Shown here: positions 11,130 through 23,560 of the stretch, one piece after another | Layout of the letters: every line of letters begins with the position of its first letter | Position numbering within the stretch: position 1 is the stretch's first letter | From: Lonicera japonica | Lineage: Eukaryota; Streptophyta; Magnoliopsida; Dipsacales; Caprifoliaceae | DNA: 64,000 nucleotides | Direction: 5' to 3' | Assembly: GCA_021464415.1 (NCBI GenBank) | Contig: CM038466.1 | Location: forward strand, 686,438 to 750,437 | Notes under the pieces: generated by a model | Database searches by the model: none | What the model was told of the DNA's origin: nothing | The model's input: only the letters and a program-made list of their open reading frames with translations | Made by a program: the position numbers and the translations under genes

Positions 11130-13289
11130 TGTTGAAAAGAGAATAGAGAGAGAAAAGATAATTGTATTGCTTCTATTGAAATAGCCAAGATTACAAGAGA
11201 ATATATAGTGCAAGGTGAGAGACCTAATTTAAGTAGGGATCCCCTAATTGATTTGATTGCCTTAACAAAAGCGATTGCTTCAATCAAGGAGATCTTGTTT
11301 TACACATAACAAAAATAATAATCATATAAACAGAAATTATGCCCATAATGGAGGATGTTTTGCGAACATTTGCAGCTTGAAAAATAAACCCCAGAAGATA
11401 GCACGAGCAACAATAACATGAGTAGTGGCATCACAGTCAAACTGAGTAGAATATCAAGTCATGTAGTCAATCGTCATTTAAAAACCACTAAATGTAGATG
11501 TGCTTTTAAACACCTATCGAAAATAGGAGTTGTGCTTTCACGGGCATAGGGAGGAAGGGGGGGGGGGGGGCGGCAACTGGGCTTCCCACCTAAAAAAATA
11601 ATCACTTAGAGTACTAGTAATTTTTAAACACAACCCAGCCTAGCCCAGTAGCCCTGCAGCCCAGCCCTCCAATTAACCTAATAGAGTAATAGTTAAAAAC
11701 AAAAAGAAAAGAAAAAAGAAGTTCAGCTGCACACAGCAGACACAGAATCACATAAAGTAGCATATGGTGGTCCTCACACTTTCTTTGAATCTTCCACGGT
11801 TCCTCTTTTACCATTAGATGAAGTAAAGTAAGTATATTCTATAAACATTTGTTATTTTGTTTTAGATGTTTTCTCCGTTTGTTTACTTGTTAGTTGTTAT
11901 ATTATAATATTTTATATTATATATATATACATCTATAATAATAAAGTAGAAGGAAAAAAATGTATAAGGGAATAAAACTTTGTAAGGTTGAGATCTAATT
12001 TTGCTATTTGAACGGTTGAGACGTGTACTTTAATTCAAATTCATCTTTACTTGTTAGTTGTTATAATATTTTATATATATTATATATATAATATAATTTA
12101 TAATTGTTTCATTTGTAAATTCATTGACCTTCTATATATAGATAGCTATACATCTATGTTCAATTCATTTCATTTCATCGGTTAATATATATTTTGTGTT
12201 TAATTGAGATGTATTTAGCACTCCTTAATTTAAATGAAGAGTTCCGTCAATTTGTTTTTCACATAATTTTAACAGTTTAGTTAAGTACTATCATAAGAGT
12301 TGGTGGATTTATTTTGATGTACTAAAAAGGACACTAAAACTTTAATTTGAGACAGAATGAAAAGTATATAATAATATGACTCTTAATCTAAAATGATAAA
12401 GGCAGGATATAATTACATTACAAATTTACCAAACACATACGTTATGCTTATTACATATATTACATGCAACAAATGATTTATTGTATGGGTAAATTGTGGC
12501 AATCGGATGGGAGACTTTATTGGCATATAGATCAAGTATGTGTCATATTTAATACATATTAAATTTTTATTTTTTTTACAAAGAGCTTTTAATCTATGTC
12601 GTGAGAGTAGAGGTTAATACAACCCACAAAGTATTATTGCAATTTAATGTATTACTAGAATGTGGATTATAGTTCCAAGTGAAAAAAAAAATCCCGCTCT
12701 TTAGCTTCTAAAAAATTATATCAAATTTGTCTTTTGACATTAGCCCACCCCTATGAGAAATCCTAAATCCGCCCTTGTGTGCTTTTATTCACCTATCGAG
12801 ACAGAGGTGGCGTGCTTTTAAACACCTATCGAGAAAGAGAATTTATAGATAACAACTAAACAAGAAGATAGAAATAAGTTTTTATGGGGGGTCTGATATA
12901 TGTGAGGACGTGAGAGCAAGATTCCATAGATGAGAGACTAGAATATGGAGGTTGCTAGTTCAGCAGTGAAGTTGTAGAGACAACAGCACTGGTGATCCAA
13001 CGGGCGATCATATGCATCGCCCGCCAGCAAATGCGAAGCTAATATTAAGACTGCAGTACACTAGGCTCTTACTGCTCTGATACCATGTTGAAGAGAGAAT
13101 AAAGAGGTAAAAGATAATTGTATTGCTTCTATTGAAATAGCCAAGATTACAAGACAAGGTGAGAGACCTAATTTAAGTGGGGATCCCTTGATTGATTTGA
13201 TTGCCTTAATAAAAGGGATTGCTTCAATCAAGGAGATCTTGTTTTACACATAACGAAAATAATAATCAGATAAACAGTAATTATGCCCA
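11130..13289 (-). mobile_element. Decayed LTR retrotransposon with ~210-bp LTRs
   Basis: Two direct repeats (11130-11345 and 13086-13289) both begin TGTTGAA and end ATGCCCA, so they carry TG...CA ends. Immediately next to the right repeat, the minus strand reads TGGTATCAGAGC (13074-13085). This is the initiator-Met-tRNA primer binding site typical of Ty1/copia elements, and it fixes the orientation as minus. The 1.74-kb interior has no recognisable gag or pol. It contains a G-run near 11560 and a Helitron-5'-end-like stretch near 11931. The two LTRs differ by an indel of about 12 bp and several substitutions. No matching 5-bp target duplication was found, so it is old or rearranged. Confidence 0.75.
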
Positions 13290-13854
13290 TAACCTTGACA
13301 GACTACATTTGCAAGGTTGCGACATTGATCAAAGCTAACAAAACTCGATAAACAATGGAAATAAATACCAACAGGGGTTTGGGTTTTAGAAACTCATTTA
13401 TGCTTAATGAAGAAAATGAATACTACTCCCTCCATCCCAAATTCAGAGTTCACCATTCCTTTTTGGGCCGGAGGGAGATATGTAAATTGCTTAAGTTTTA
13501 TGGACTAACTAGCGAGATTGAATATACTTACCAATTCTTTAACATCCGTTTCCAATCATTGAAAATAATCTTAAATCGTTTGTACCCCATGCTGTAAGAC
13601 ATAAGTATGGTATCAAACATGATATATTGTAGGAAGAATGTTGAGACTTAACTTGTGCAGAACAAAATATTTTGCATTCATAAGTCCTTTTGGTACTTAA
13701 TTTTACATCAGTTTCAATTGCAGCCTCCCAGCTAAGCTTTCTGATTCATTAATTGCTAGGTTTTTCAATTTCAATCTACTAATCTCAAATTTCTCAAAGA
13801 ATTGTTTTAGTCTACCCTCCATCCTCTAAGAAGTAATGATCACAAAAGATCAAA
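13290..13854. other. Intergenic stretch with a Stowaway MITE remnant
   Basis: CTCCCTCCATCCCAAATT at 13426 and GGAGGGAG ending at 13477 are inverted ends typical of Stowaway (Tc1/mariner) MITEs. They are preceded by TA but only about 50 bp apart, so the element is internally deleted. Nothing else is recognised in this stretch. Confidence 0.5.
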
Positions 13855-14785
13855 ACTCAAGATTATCAGAACTTTTAGAAGTACAGAAATAATGTTGCAT
13901 TAACCCAAAAACAATAATATTGCTTACAAGAGAAGACCAGCTTCTGGTTCTTGATGCCGATAGACAAACAGACAGATATAGAGAAGGTAAGGAGTTGTTA
14001 TTTATAATTGAGATTTTTTACTGGAACAACTTTATTGATTTTTTAGCTTCTTGAGGTGTCACCGTTTGGTAATTAAAATGAACGCATAAATTGTACTAGT
14101 TCCCACCTAACTCTCTTACTTTTTCATCATCTCAACACTCAAGATTATCAGAACTTTCAGAAGGATAGAAATAAAGTTGCATTAACCCAAAAACAATAAT
14201 TTTTCTTTCTTTTTTTTTTTTTTGATAAGAAACAATCAATTCCATTAAAACTTAAATAAAGAGTACAAAGAAATTGGTACAGCCCTGGATGATTTATCCA
14301 AGACTAAGAAAACAGGAAAACATCGCTCCAGCTTATACAATCTAATTCAAACAAAATACTCTCAGTTTTATCAAATATTTTTGCTGCTCTCGCCCACAAA
14401 TTAACTTTGCATATAACAATATCCCATACTTCCCTAACTGAGCTTTCTTTGTCTTCAAAGACGCGTTTATTTCTCTCCAACCAAATCTGCCATGCCAATG
14501 CTAACACCAAAAAACGCCAAATACTTTTGCTGTTCTTAGAATTTTTCCCCAAAAACAATAATATTGCTTACAAGAGAAGACAAGCTTCTGGTTCTCGATG
14601 CAGATAGACAAACAGACAGATATAGAGAAGGTAAGGAGTTGTTATTTATAATTGAGATTTTTTACTGGAACAACTTTATTGATTGTTTAGCTTCTTGAGG
14701 TGTCACCGTTTGGTAATTAAAATGTACACATAAATTGTACTAGTCCCCACCTGACTCTCTTACTCTTTCATCATTTCCACCATCT
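13855..14785. repeat. 283-bp tandem duplication, second copy interrupted by a LINE
   Basis: Unit 1 (about 13855-14136) starts CTCAAGATTATCAGAACTTT. Unit 2 starts near 14139 with the same motif and resumes after the LINE to about 14785. Shared stretches include ACAAGAGAAGAC, AGACAAACAGACAGATATAG and TTGAGGTGTCACCGTTTGG. The copies differ by scattered substitutions. The function of the unit is unknown. Confidence 0.8.
14201..14547 (-). mobile_element. 5'-truncated LINE insertion
   Basis: CCCAAAAACAATAAT occurs at 14186-14200 and 14548-14562, giving a 15-bp target duplication. The insert starts on the plus strand with a T-rich run (a poly-A tail on the minus strand). It encodes on the minus strand (14304-14547) a frame with the motif IWLERNKRVFED, characteristic of the C-terminal end of plant LINE ORF2 downstream of the zf-RVT domain. 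Only the last about 350 bp of the element is present. It is a dead insertion. Confidence 0.85.
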
Positions 14786-14901
14786 CAAAATCTTCCCCCC
14801 ACCGATCTGGCTTCTCAAAACATTATACAGGTGCAATTCTTCCTTCCACTGCAAATTCTACTTGTTCCCCAACCCACACTTATAACAAAGCCTGTTGGCG
14901 C

Positions 14902-15057
14902 TGTTAAAATTTGTATATATTTTATTTATAGAATGTGTATATTTAGGAGATAATTAAGAAATCCTTATTAGAAAGAAATATCCTTATTTTTAGGGTCTCT
15001 CTCTTGTATATATAGATGTACTCCTTTTCTCAATAATTAATAACAATTATTCTCACA
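14902..15057 (+). repeat. 5' LTR of Ty1/copia element
   Basis: This 156-bp LTR starts TGTTAAAATTTG and ends CTCACA. It contains a TATA-like TTGTATATATAG near 15004. The primer binding site TGGTATCAGAGC follows at once at 15058-15069. Confidence 0.9.
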
Positions 15058-15450
15058 TGGTATCAGAGCAAGAGCAATAGTGAGGAAAAAAATTAAAAAT
15101 CCTACTCCAATTTCATGTTTGCCGAGTCCTTATTCCAACAATCACCAAAAACCTAGCCGCCAATCACTTAGTAACCAAACCCTAGCCGTTGTGTTTATAT
15201 CCCAGCGTGTAAACCCTAGCCGCTGTGTTTCTATTCCGGTGTGTAAACCCTAGCCGTCACAAGTAAAAAAAATCTCTATTCATCGTGTTACTGTTCACCC
15301 GGGTATTGTACGCCGACACTGTTCACTTACTATTCACTTTTTTAGATCCACTTTTTCCATATCGTCTTTCTAAGATCTGTGTTCTAGCATATTTCTAGTC
15401 TATTCCCAGGATTAGTTTGGTGATATTCTGGCTTATACTGCAAGACTTGA

Positions 15451-18400
15451 ATGGGTACTCAAAGTGAAGAATCAATCTTTACGCTTTCGGTATCTGCCAC
15501 AAAATATGCTGAGTTCCTGCAATTCCAAGAGAACAAGCGGTCCATCTCCAGTGATTACATAAATCAAAAACCCTATTGCTTGTATCTCTCAATCATCATC
15601 TCTTGGATCTTGGGTTCTTGATTCTGGTGCTTCTAATAATATGTCTGGTAACAAGAATTTGTTCTCTTCTATTACTTATTCTAATTCATTGAATACTGTT
15701 ACCTTAGCTAATGGGTCTCAATCAAAAGTTAAAGGCATTGAACAAGCCGAACCCTTGCGTAATTTGTCTTTAAATTCTGTTATTTTTGTGCCTGGATGTT
15801 CTTTCAATTTGATTTTAATTAGCAAATTAACCCAAACATTGCCTTATTTAGTTACCTATGTAGCTAATTCGATTCTTGTGCAGGAGCAGAGTACTAGGAA
15901 GTTAATTGGAGTAGGACATGAGTACCGTGGTTTATACTACCTCACCCTACCATCGGCCCTTGTAGCTTGTGTTGCTAGTGACCCACCTGCACTCCTTCAC
16001 CAGCGTTTAGGCCATCCCAGCCTACAAAAACTACAGAAGATGGTGCCGAGTCTTTCTCGCGTGTCATCTTTAGAGTGTGAGTCTTGCCAGTTAGGAAAAC
16101 ACATTCGTAGTTCTTTTCTCAGTCATGTTAATAAATAAGCAGATTCACCTTTTTCTCTAGTTCATTCTGATGTATAGGACCCTAGTCGTGTCAAGACAAC
16201 TTTGGGTTTTCAACATTTTGTCACTTTTGTTGATTTTTCCCAATGCACCTGGTTATTTTTAATGAAAAATCGTTCCAAGCTATTCTCCATCTTTCAAACA
16301 TTTTGCTCAGAAATTAAAACCCAATTTGGCACCACTATTCGTACTTTTCGCAGTGATAATGCATGAGAATATTTTTCTGCCCCCTTCCAATCCTTTATGA
16401 CTTCTCAAGTCATACTTCACTAATCTTCTTGTGCTCATACTCCTCAACAACATAGAGTGACTAAACGGAAAAATAGACACTTGCTTGAAACTGCTCGTAC
16501 TTTCCTTATTCACAATCATGTTCCACAACGTTTTTGGGGAGATGCAATCCTCATCGCTTGCAATTTAATTAATAAGATGCCATCCTCAATTTTAGAAAAT
16601 CAGTTACCTCATTCTATGTTATTTCCCACCCAGCCTCTCTATCCCGTCCACCCTCGTATCTTTGGCTGCACTTGTTTTGTTCATAACCTCACTCCTGAGA
16701 AAGATAAGTTACATGCCAAATCTCTCAAATGTATCTTTTTGGGGTATTCTCGCTTACAAAAGGGTTATCGTTGTTTTTCCCCGGACCTTAAACGATACCT
16801 TGTTTCTGTAGCCGTCACCTTCTTTAAGACAACTCCCTTCTTTCCTTCTTCAGAGAGTGTTGCGTGTCCTCTTGATATTAATGATTCCCCTATATCAGAT
16901 GCTAGTCCTATTCCACAGATTGTGTGCTCTCCTGACCTTGTGACTCCTACTACAAACTTGCCACCTCCTCTACTTACCTACCATCGCCGACCTTGACCTA
17001 TATCTGTTGAGAACACCACCACCGAGCCTACCACTGAGACTATATCCGAGCCCATCACCGGATCCACCGGCCTCATTTCCTCCGATTTCGCCTCCAATTT
17101 CGGTTCCTGGCCTAGATCTTTCCATTGTCGAACGCAAAGGTATTTGTTCTACTCATAACCCTCATCCCATTTATAATTTCGTGAGTTATCATCGTTTATC
17201 TCCAAAATATACTGCATTTGTATTGTCTATGTCTCCTGTTTCTACACCTAAAAATGTAAGAGCCACCCTTTCTAATCCGGGCCGGCACCAGGCAATGGTT
17301 GATGAGATGTACGCCTTACATTCGAGTGGCACATGGTACCTCGTGCTTCTTCTTCTTGGTAAATCAACAGTGGGTTGTCATTGGATTTACACTGCCAAAG
17401 TTGGGCCCGATGGAAACGTTGATCGTTTGAAAGCCCGATTAGTTGCCAAAGGGTATACCCAGATCTATGGGCTTGATTATGGTGATATGTTCTCTCCTGT
17501 GGCTAAGACGTCCTATGTTCGTCTATTTCTCTCTATGGCAGTCATTCGTCACTAGCCCTTTTATCAGTTGGACATCAAGAATGCTTTTCTTCATGGTGAA
17601 TTACAGGAAGAGGTATATATGGAGCAACCTCCTGGGTTTGTTGCTCAGGGGGAGTCTAATCTAGTGTACCGCCTCCGTCACTCTCTTTATGGACTAAAGC
17701 AGTCCCCTCGAGCTTGGTTTGGACGCTTTAGTTCAGTTGTTTGTCAATTTGGTACGACTCGTAATGAGGCTGATCACTCCGTCTTTTACTTTCATTCAAC
17801 TCCTGACAGATGCATCTATTTAGTTGTTTATGTGGACGATATTATAATTACGGGAAATGATCAAGAGGGCATACAGAAACTCAAGCAGCATTTATTTTAC
17901 CACTTTCAGACGAAAGATTTAAGGAAACTCGGATACTTTCTGGGAATAGAAGTTGTTCAATCTCGACAGGATATCATCATCTCTCAGCAGAAGTATGCCT
18001 TAGATATCTTAGAAGAAACTGGCATGACGAATTGCAAACTTGTAGAGATTCCAATGGATCCAAACGTCAAACTCCTACCTCATCAAGGGAAACCATTATC
18101 AGACCCTAGTAAGTAGTACCGGAGACTTGTTGGAAAACTCAACTACCTCACCGTGACACGTCCTGACACAGCGTTCTCAATGAGTGTACTTAGCCAATTC
18201 CTAAGTACTCCGTGTGATAGTCATTGAGAGGCAGCTATTCGTGTTTTGAAATACATAAAGAAGCCACCAGTTAAAGGCCTTTTGTACGAGAGTAGAGCCC
18301 ACACTGAGATTGTTGGCTATTCTGATGCTGATTGGACATGCAGCCCATATGATAGACGTTCGACCAATGGGTATTGTATCTTCGTTGGAGGAAATCTGGT

Positions 18401-18789
18401 ATCATGGAAGAGCAAGAAACAATCAATTGTTTCCTTATCCACCACCGAGGCAGAATATTGGGCCATGACAAAAAGCGACGTGTGAGCTCACATAGATGAA
18501 ACAATTACTCCAAGAGTTGAAGTTCACGAATATTCAACAAATGAAGTTGATATGTGATAACCAAGCAGTTCTCCACATTGCGTCTAATCCGGTCTTTCAC
18601 GAAAGGACCAAACATATCGAAATTGATTGTCACTTTATTAGAGAAAAAATTCTATCAGGGGAGATCGTTACTAGCTACGTGAAATCGAATGATCAACTAG
18701 CTGATATCTTTACTAAGTCTCTCGGTGGACCTCGAGTCAATTATATTTGTAACAAGCTTAGAACATACAATTTGTACGCTCTACCTTGA
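15451..18789 (+). pseudogene. Copia polyprotein relic (PR-IN-RT-RNase H), gag missing
   Basis: Domain order is that of Ty1/copia. A short start (ATG at 15451, ending KYAEFLQFQ) jumps almost directly to the protease motif LDSGASNNMSG near 15617, so gag is deleted. The integrase zinc finger follows with HQRLGH and CESCQLGK (H-H-C-C) at about 15990-16100. The integrase core is broken by stops up to about 16450 and resumes to 16996. Reverse transcriptase covers about 17200-18050, with the catalytic YVDD motif at about 17829-17840. RNase H ends with TKHIEIDCHFIREK near 18612. In-frame stops or frameshifts fall near 16136, 16369, 16994, 17553, 18114, 18224 and 18483. At least six lesions make this a pseudogene. 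Confidence 0.92.
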
Positions 18790-18796
18790 GGGAGAG

Positions 18797-18950
18797 TGTT
18801 AAGATTTGTATATATTTTATTTATAGAATGTGTATAATTAGGAGATAATTAAGAAATCCTTATTAGAAGGAAATATCCTTATTTTTAGGGTCTCTCTTGT
18901 ATATATAGATGTACTCCTTTTCTCAATAATTAATAACAATTACTCTCACA
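18797..18950 (+). repeat. 3' LTR of Ty1/copia element
   Basis: This 154-bp LTR starts TGTTAAGATTTG and ends CTCACA. It is collinear with the 5' LTR at 14902-15057. Confidence 0.9.
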
Positions 18951-20595
18951 GTCACCTAAGTGATTTCACTAAAACCGTATTCTTGACTATAGGAAGGCCC
19001 TCAGCATGTGCCAGCCCTACAACCATTCAAACCTTTTGTACATACATCTTCATTTTTTTTCCTTTCCTCACCACGTTTAACCCTGCTATGTTCATTGGTG
19101 TATCACTCCAAATAGAGCTGAAGAGCACAATAATCGTTACATCAAAACCAACTTATTTGGTCCCAATCAGTAAAATTTTTAAATCAAGACAGAGGCAAAA
19201 CATCTTAGGGCTTCAGAAGGTATTTGACCTCTTCAAGATCGACAACTGATTCCTACCAATGTTTTCCCAGAAGGCTCGAGGACTTCCAACTCCAATTTTG
19301 AGAAAATGACAAAGATGTCCACTAAGATTCTTCTCTAAAGTCGCTTACAAGTGTTCCACCCCCCCCCCCCCCAAAAAAAAAAAAAAAACAACGGGGACAC
19401 GCCCCCTGAATTTTTTAATATGTAACATAAAAAAAATCTAGAGAGGAACATAAACCTTACCTCTACTCTAGAAGAAAAGCATCATACAAGTTAATCTGTT
19501 GCTACAACGAGTCAGCAATAAGATACTTGACCACCTTCCTTGGGAAGGATATGAGACCTGAAGTGCCCTGAAAGGCCAGATGTTTTCTTTGATTTGACAA
19601 CCATGAAAGACTTGTGACAAATTTAGAGACCAAAGGAGCCTTTCCAATTATGATCTCAGTTAGGAACATTACTAGCCTACTGAAGACGTTACCCATGGCC
19701 AATTGCTAGGGAGGTTGGAGGTTCGATCCTCACTCCTGCTCAGTTCAACTACCTAACTAACTTGAATGATTACATGTGCAAGGCACCACTACCTTATAGA
19801 AACATATAAGAATGTCAGAGTTTTCTTTTTAAATTAGATTATTTTAGTTTCCTTGACCAATCCTCAAGTTTGTAATTCCTTTTGTTCTCTTGTGCAGAGG
19901 ATATCTTGCCCTCTATCACTAGTGTATATGTTTCCCCTGCTTTTATTTAATGTAATTGACTTTGTTTCTTATCAAAAAACAAATTTATAGACTTTGCCAA
20001 ATAAAATGTCAAATGGCATTCAATGTTTATTCTGACATGAACATATACCATAATATGGAAACATATAACATAATATGAAGACAATATGATTTAAGATGAT
20101 GATTAGTAGGCTAGTAGCACTAATTAATGTTACAAGACAAGCAATCAGCTCTTTCATCTTGTACTTAAGTAATGAAACACTAAATCTCGAGACATCATAC
20201 ACTTTGCACAAAAACGCTCCATAAATGCAGCGTTTATCATTGCTTAAGCATTTGTTATAGTTGCATACCTGGAAGAATAGTTTTTAAATAATAAGAGCGA
20301 TTAGAAGGTATAGTATATACTAGAGGTAAAAATGAGACTAGCTAGACAGCTATAAACGAAGATAAAGAAAAGGAGAAATTATTCCTTATTGAAATAGCTT
20401 ATGGTTGCGAGTGAGGTACTCTACAATTTACAAATAGCAGTAATCAATTGTTTATCGGAGCCTAATAATATTGCACTTCAACTCACAAAATACGTACATA
20501 AAATAGTTGAAACTGGAGACTGTAAATCAACAACTCCAGTCAAGTGAGAGAGATGATTGTGGGTAACTTACAGAATTTGCAACACTTGAAACAAA
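18951..20595. other. Intergenic stretch, possible SINE and LINE tails
   Basis: No gene is supported. A C-run joined to an A-run sits at about 19361-19388. A box-B-like GGTTCGATCCTC at about 19721 could mark a decayed SINE. TTGTTTCTTATCAAAAAAC near 19962 resembles a LINE or SINE 3' tail. Neither has a target duplication I could confirm. Confidence 0.35.
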
Positions 20596-21111
20596 CTATT
20601 CAGCGGATTTATTATTAGTTCTGTTCTTGTTGTTCCCATATATCAATCCAGTTTCCTGAGAATATCAGAAGACTTTCTTACCATAAATCAAGGTTATAAA
20701 TAAGTAGATTTAGACCATGCAATGGTAGTAAAATAACCTGAGGATCGGGAAGGGGTTTTCGTTTCTCAACGTAACGGTGAGGATCTGAAGAAGAAGCGGC
20801 CAGAGCTGCCCTTTCCTGAACCGAGGAAAATTCATTCGTTCATTTCATTCGAATAAATAAAACCAATGAAATCGATGACGATGAAGAAAAGCATATGTTA
20901 TATAATATGTATGAAAAAACAAAAAAAGAGTAGTCCTCACCTGTTGTTGTCTCTTGAGGTCTTGAGAGGGTTTGACCCAAAGAAAGTAAGCTAGGGTTCC
21001 GGCAACGGCCCAAGAGGCTAGGTTGGTTCCACCTCTCAGACCTCCCATGGAATTCCCTACGAACGACCTCGCATTCCCCACCATTCTCCTCCAGCTGCCG
21101 TTCCCCCCCAT
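20596..21111 (-). CDS. Small conserved single-span membrane protein, three exons
   Basis: Exons on the minus strand are 21111-20941, 20815-20738 and 20655-20596. All introns are GT-AG and all junctions are in phase 0. The product is 102 residues. A basic Gly-rich N-terminus (MGGNGSWRRMVGNARSFVG) is followed by one hydrophobic segment at about 30-46 (NLASWAVAGTLAYFLWV), then KPSQDLKRQQQ, ERAALAAS, DPHRYVEKRKPLPDPQ, and a C-terminus with ETGLIYGNNKN. This reads like a small plant protein family of unknown function. The basic start plus one span could suit an organellar inner-membrane protein, but that is inference. The start at 21111 was chosen because the Gly-rich MGG start and the frame continue cleanly. 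An upstream ATG in another frame was ignored. Both introns are small (125 and 82 bp). Confidence 0.82.
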
Positions 21112-22751
21112 CCCTCACAATCAATCTATAAATTCCTATTTTTTCTATTCTGATCTGATCTGAGAGCTAACGCTGACCAGGTTATCTTCTCCTTGTCTTC
21201 TCTATCAACTTTTTACTTTGCTAAAGTAAACATGTAAGCCATTCAATCCAACCGTCTTCCGATTAATTCCCACACGCAAGGTGGTTTTGGTAAAACCGAA
21301 AATTGAAATTGAAAAAATTATTTTTTTAGCTCCGAAAATTATATATAAAAAAATGTTTTTATTTGAATATAACACATTTGAAAATTAAATTTTTTTAATA
21401 TGATAATTTTGCCCTTATCAATTTTACCCTTTTTTCATGCTCCATGAGGTAGCAGGTGTTTTTCCTTTTTAATTAATACAACTTCAAAAATCCGTTTGAT
21501 AATAAATAATAAATAAATATAGATGATTTCCACAACCATCTACATGAATGCAAGCTTATGAAAATAGTAGAAACCAAAAAAAAAAAAAAAGTTTTAAGAG
21601 ACAGAGCACCATCCCCCCCCCCCCCCCCCCGCCATCACTTCACCTCCTTTTATCTTTACAAATCCCCCTTTCTTTCTTTCTCTCTGGTTTTTTTTTTTCC
21701 AAACCAAAACTTCAACCCCCCAAAAACAGAGCACCGTCCCCCCATTGTATTCCCCCATCGTATTCCCCTTTCAACTAGGAAGAGAGACGAGTGAAGAAGC
21801 TGCAGTGCGTCGATCGAAGAAGAGAAGAAAAAGAGAAGTTACAGCGGTCATCGATCGAATAAGAGAAGAATAGACGAAGCAACTAGGTGGAGGAGAAATG
21901 AGAATGAGAAGAGAAGGAGCTGTGTTGTTAGGGTTGAATGAGGGTAAAATTGATATTTTATATTAGTGTATTTTCAGATTTCAGATTTAAGTGGTTTATT
22001 TGCCACTTAAAATTTTAAATCAAAATTTTCATATATCAATGGCTTAACACTTATTTTTTAAAAAAAACAACAACCCATATACCACTGAAATTTGAAAACT
22101 TTAAGTTTTCAGATTTCAGATGGCCAAACAAACACCCCCTAACACAAACGTTGGTCTTCCGTTCAGTTTTATTTATGTACTGGTTGCAATTTCAAAAACT
22201 AACCCAAACGCATCACAAATTTTTTGTTTCTCATCCGCAGCTTCTTTCGTTTGATCCCTCTAATCCACACACACTAATTCACTATTTATACTCTGTTTTT
22301 TTTTAAAAAAAAATATTTATACAAACCAAATTTTTTTTTATTTAATAGTTAACAACTTTAAATCACTTAAACCCAAATTAATTATTCTTCTTCTTCATTG
22401 CTCTCCACCACCGCCATCATCCAAATCTCCATCCCTCTCCAAAAGAACAACTTCTTCACTAAAAATGATCTATATTATTTTATTTCCGCACACTACTTTT
22501 TTTTTTAATTAATAGTTAATAATTCTAGGTCACTTAGACCTAAATTAATTATTATTATTCTTCTTCTTCATTCCTCTCCACCACCGCTACTACTGCCGCC
22601 ACCGCCGCCACGATCCAAATCATCATCCCTCTCCAAAAGAACAACTTCTTTTTCTTCTTCTTCTTTCATCTCCACCACCACCATTACTGCCATCTAAATC
22701 ACCATCCCTCTCTAAAAGAAGTAAGATAGTTATATTTTTGTTACTCCTTTA
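21112..22751. other. AT-rich intergenic DNA, possible MITE remnant and local duplications
   Basis: No gene is supported. The right side of 21282-22140 ends CAAACAAACACCCCCT, which resembles a MITE end, and ATCAATTTTACCC (about 21418) faces GGGTAAAATTGAT (about 21942) in inverse orientation. A convincing left terminus is missing. A C-run lies at 21613-21631. From about 22310 to 22725 a 170-180-bp TTCTTCTTCTTC/CTCCACCACC unit is repeated two to three times imperfectly. Confidence 0.4.
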
Positions 22752-23409
22752 TGTTGTGATTATTAACGATAAATCACGCCACGGATCGTAATTCAAATAG
22801 TGGATATTAATAACTAGAGATAATAAGGATGAGAAACAAGTAAGAAGATAGATAATAGAACACACAATATTCGACAAACGAAGATTTCACTAATTCTTTG
22901 AAAACGATTACAAAATCTATCACAAGAATTATTGCACTCAAAGCTCTCACAGAAGAAGAAAATCAACAGCCCTTTAACCTCTCTCTCACAACAAGATGAA
23001 CTCTCCCACAAATCCCATAGAAAGAAGAATATCTCTTATGCCCTAATCTATTGAATGATTCTATCTATATATAACAATATAATAGAGTCCATCCAATCTA
23101 GAATAAGGTAACAAAAATCCTACGTAAATAAGGAAACTATTAACAAGGTAATAGAGACCAAAATAAACAAGGAAACCAAGTTTGATAAAGAAATATATTT
23201 CTCGCCCAGCTGCAAAACGACTTTTGCACTTTTTCCGCGTAACTGCAAAAGTGCTTTTGCACCTTTCCAGAATGCAATATTCTAGGTGCAAAAGTGCTTT
23301 TGCACTTTTCCAGAACCGCAAACCCTCTTTTGCACCCTTCAAGCGAACAATATGATTTTCCATAAAACTCATCTTCTCTTGGGTTTGGAACCGAGCAAAA
23401 AATACAACA
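22752..23409 (-). repeat. 3' LTR of gag-only copia element
   Basis: This 658-bp LTR has TGTTGTGATT and ATACAACA ends on the plus strand. It is collinear with 24700-25357, with roughly twenty differences by eye. Confidence 0.9.
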
Positions 23410-23560
23410 ATCACTACCTTTTGCGAAGGTAACAAAACCGACCGCTATCTTCTTCTTCGCCTTGATGACACATGAAATCTTCTTTTGTCTCACCCTTTAC
23501 AAGGGCCACTCAATCATCTATGTCAATGATCGAGCCACATCCGATTATCTATTTTGATAA

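Larger units (their letters stand above)
14902..18950 (+). mobile_element. Degenerate Ty1/copia retrotransposon
   Basis: This 4.05-kb element has two short LTRs (156 and 154 bp) that differ by about four substitutions and a 2-bp indel. The primer binding site complementary to initiator tRNA-Met is at 15058, and a polypurine tract (GAGGGAGAG) ends at 18796 just before the 3' LTR. Flanking 5-mers are GGCGC and GTCAC, a poor match that could be a mutated duplication. Inside is one plus-strand polyprotein relic lacking gag. It cannot transpose by itself. Confidence 0.92.

Noticed and set aside
19690..19980. Possible second SINE with GGTTCGATCCTC
   Set aside because: I could not find box A, a clear tail boundary or a target duplication, so it is mentioned only as a possibility in the stretch description.
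21282..22140. Possible MITE with a GGGGGTGTTTGTTTGG end
   Set aside because: The left terminal repeat and target duplication could not be found.
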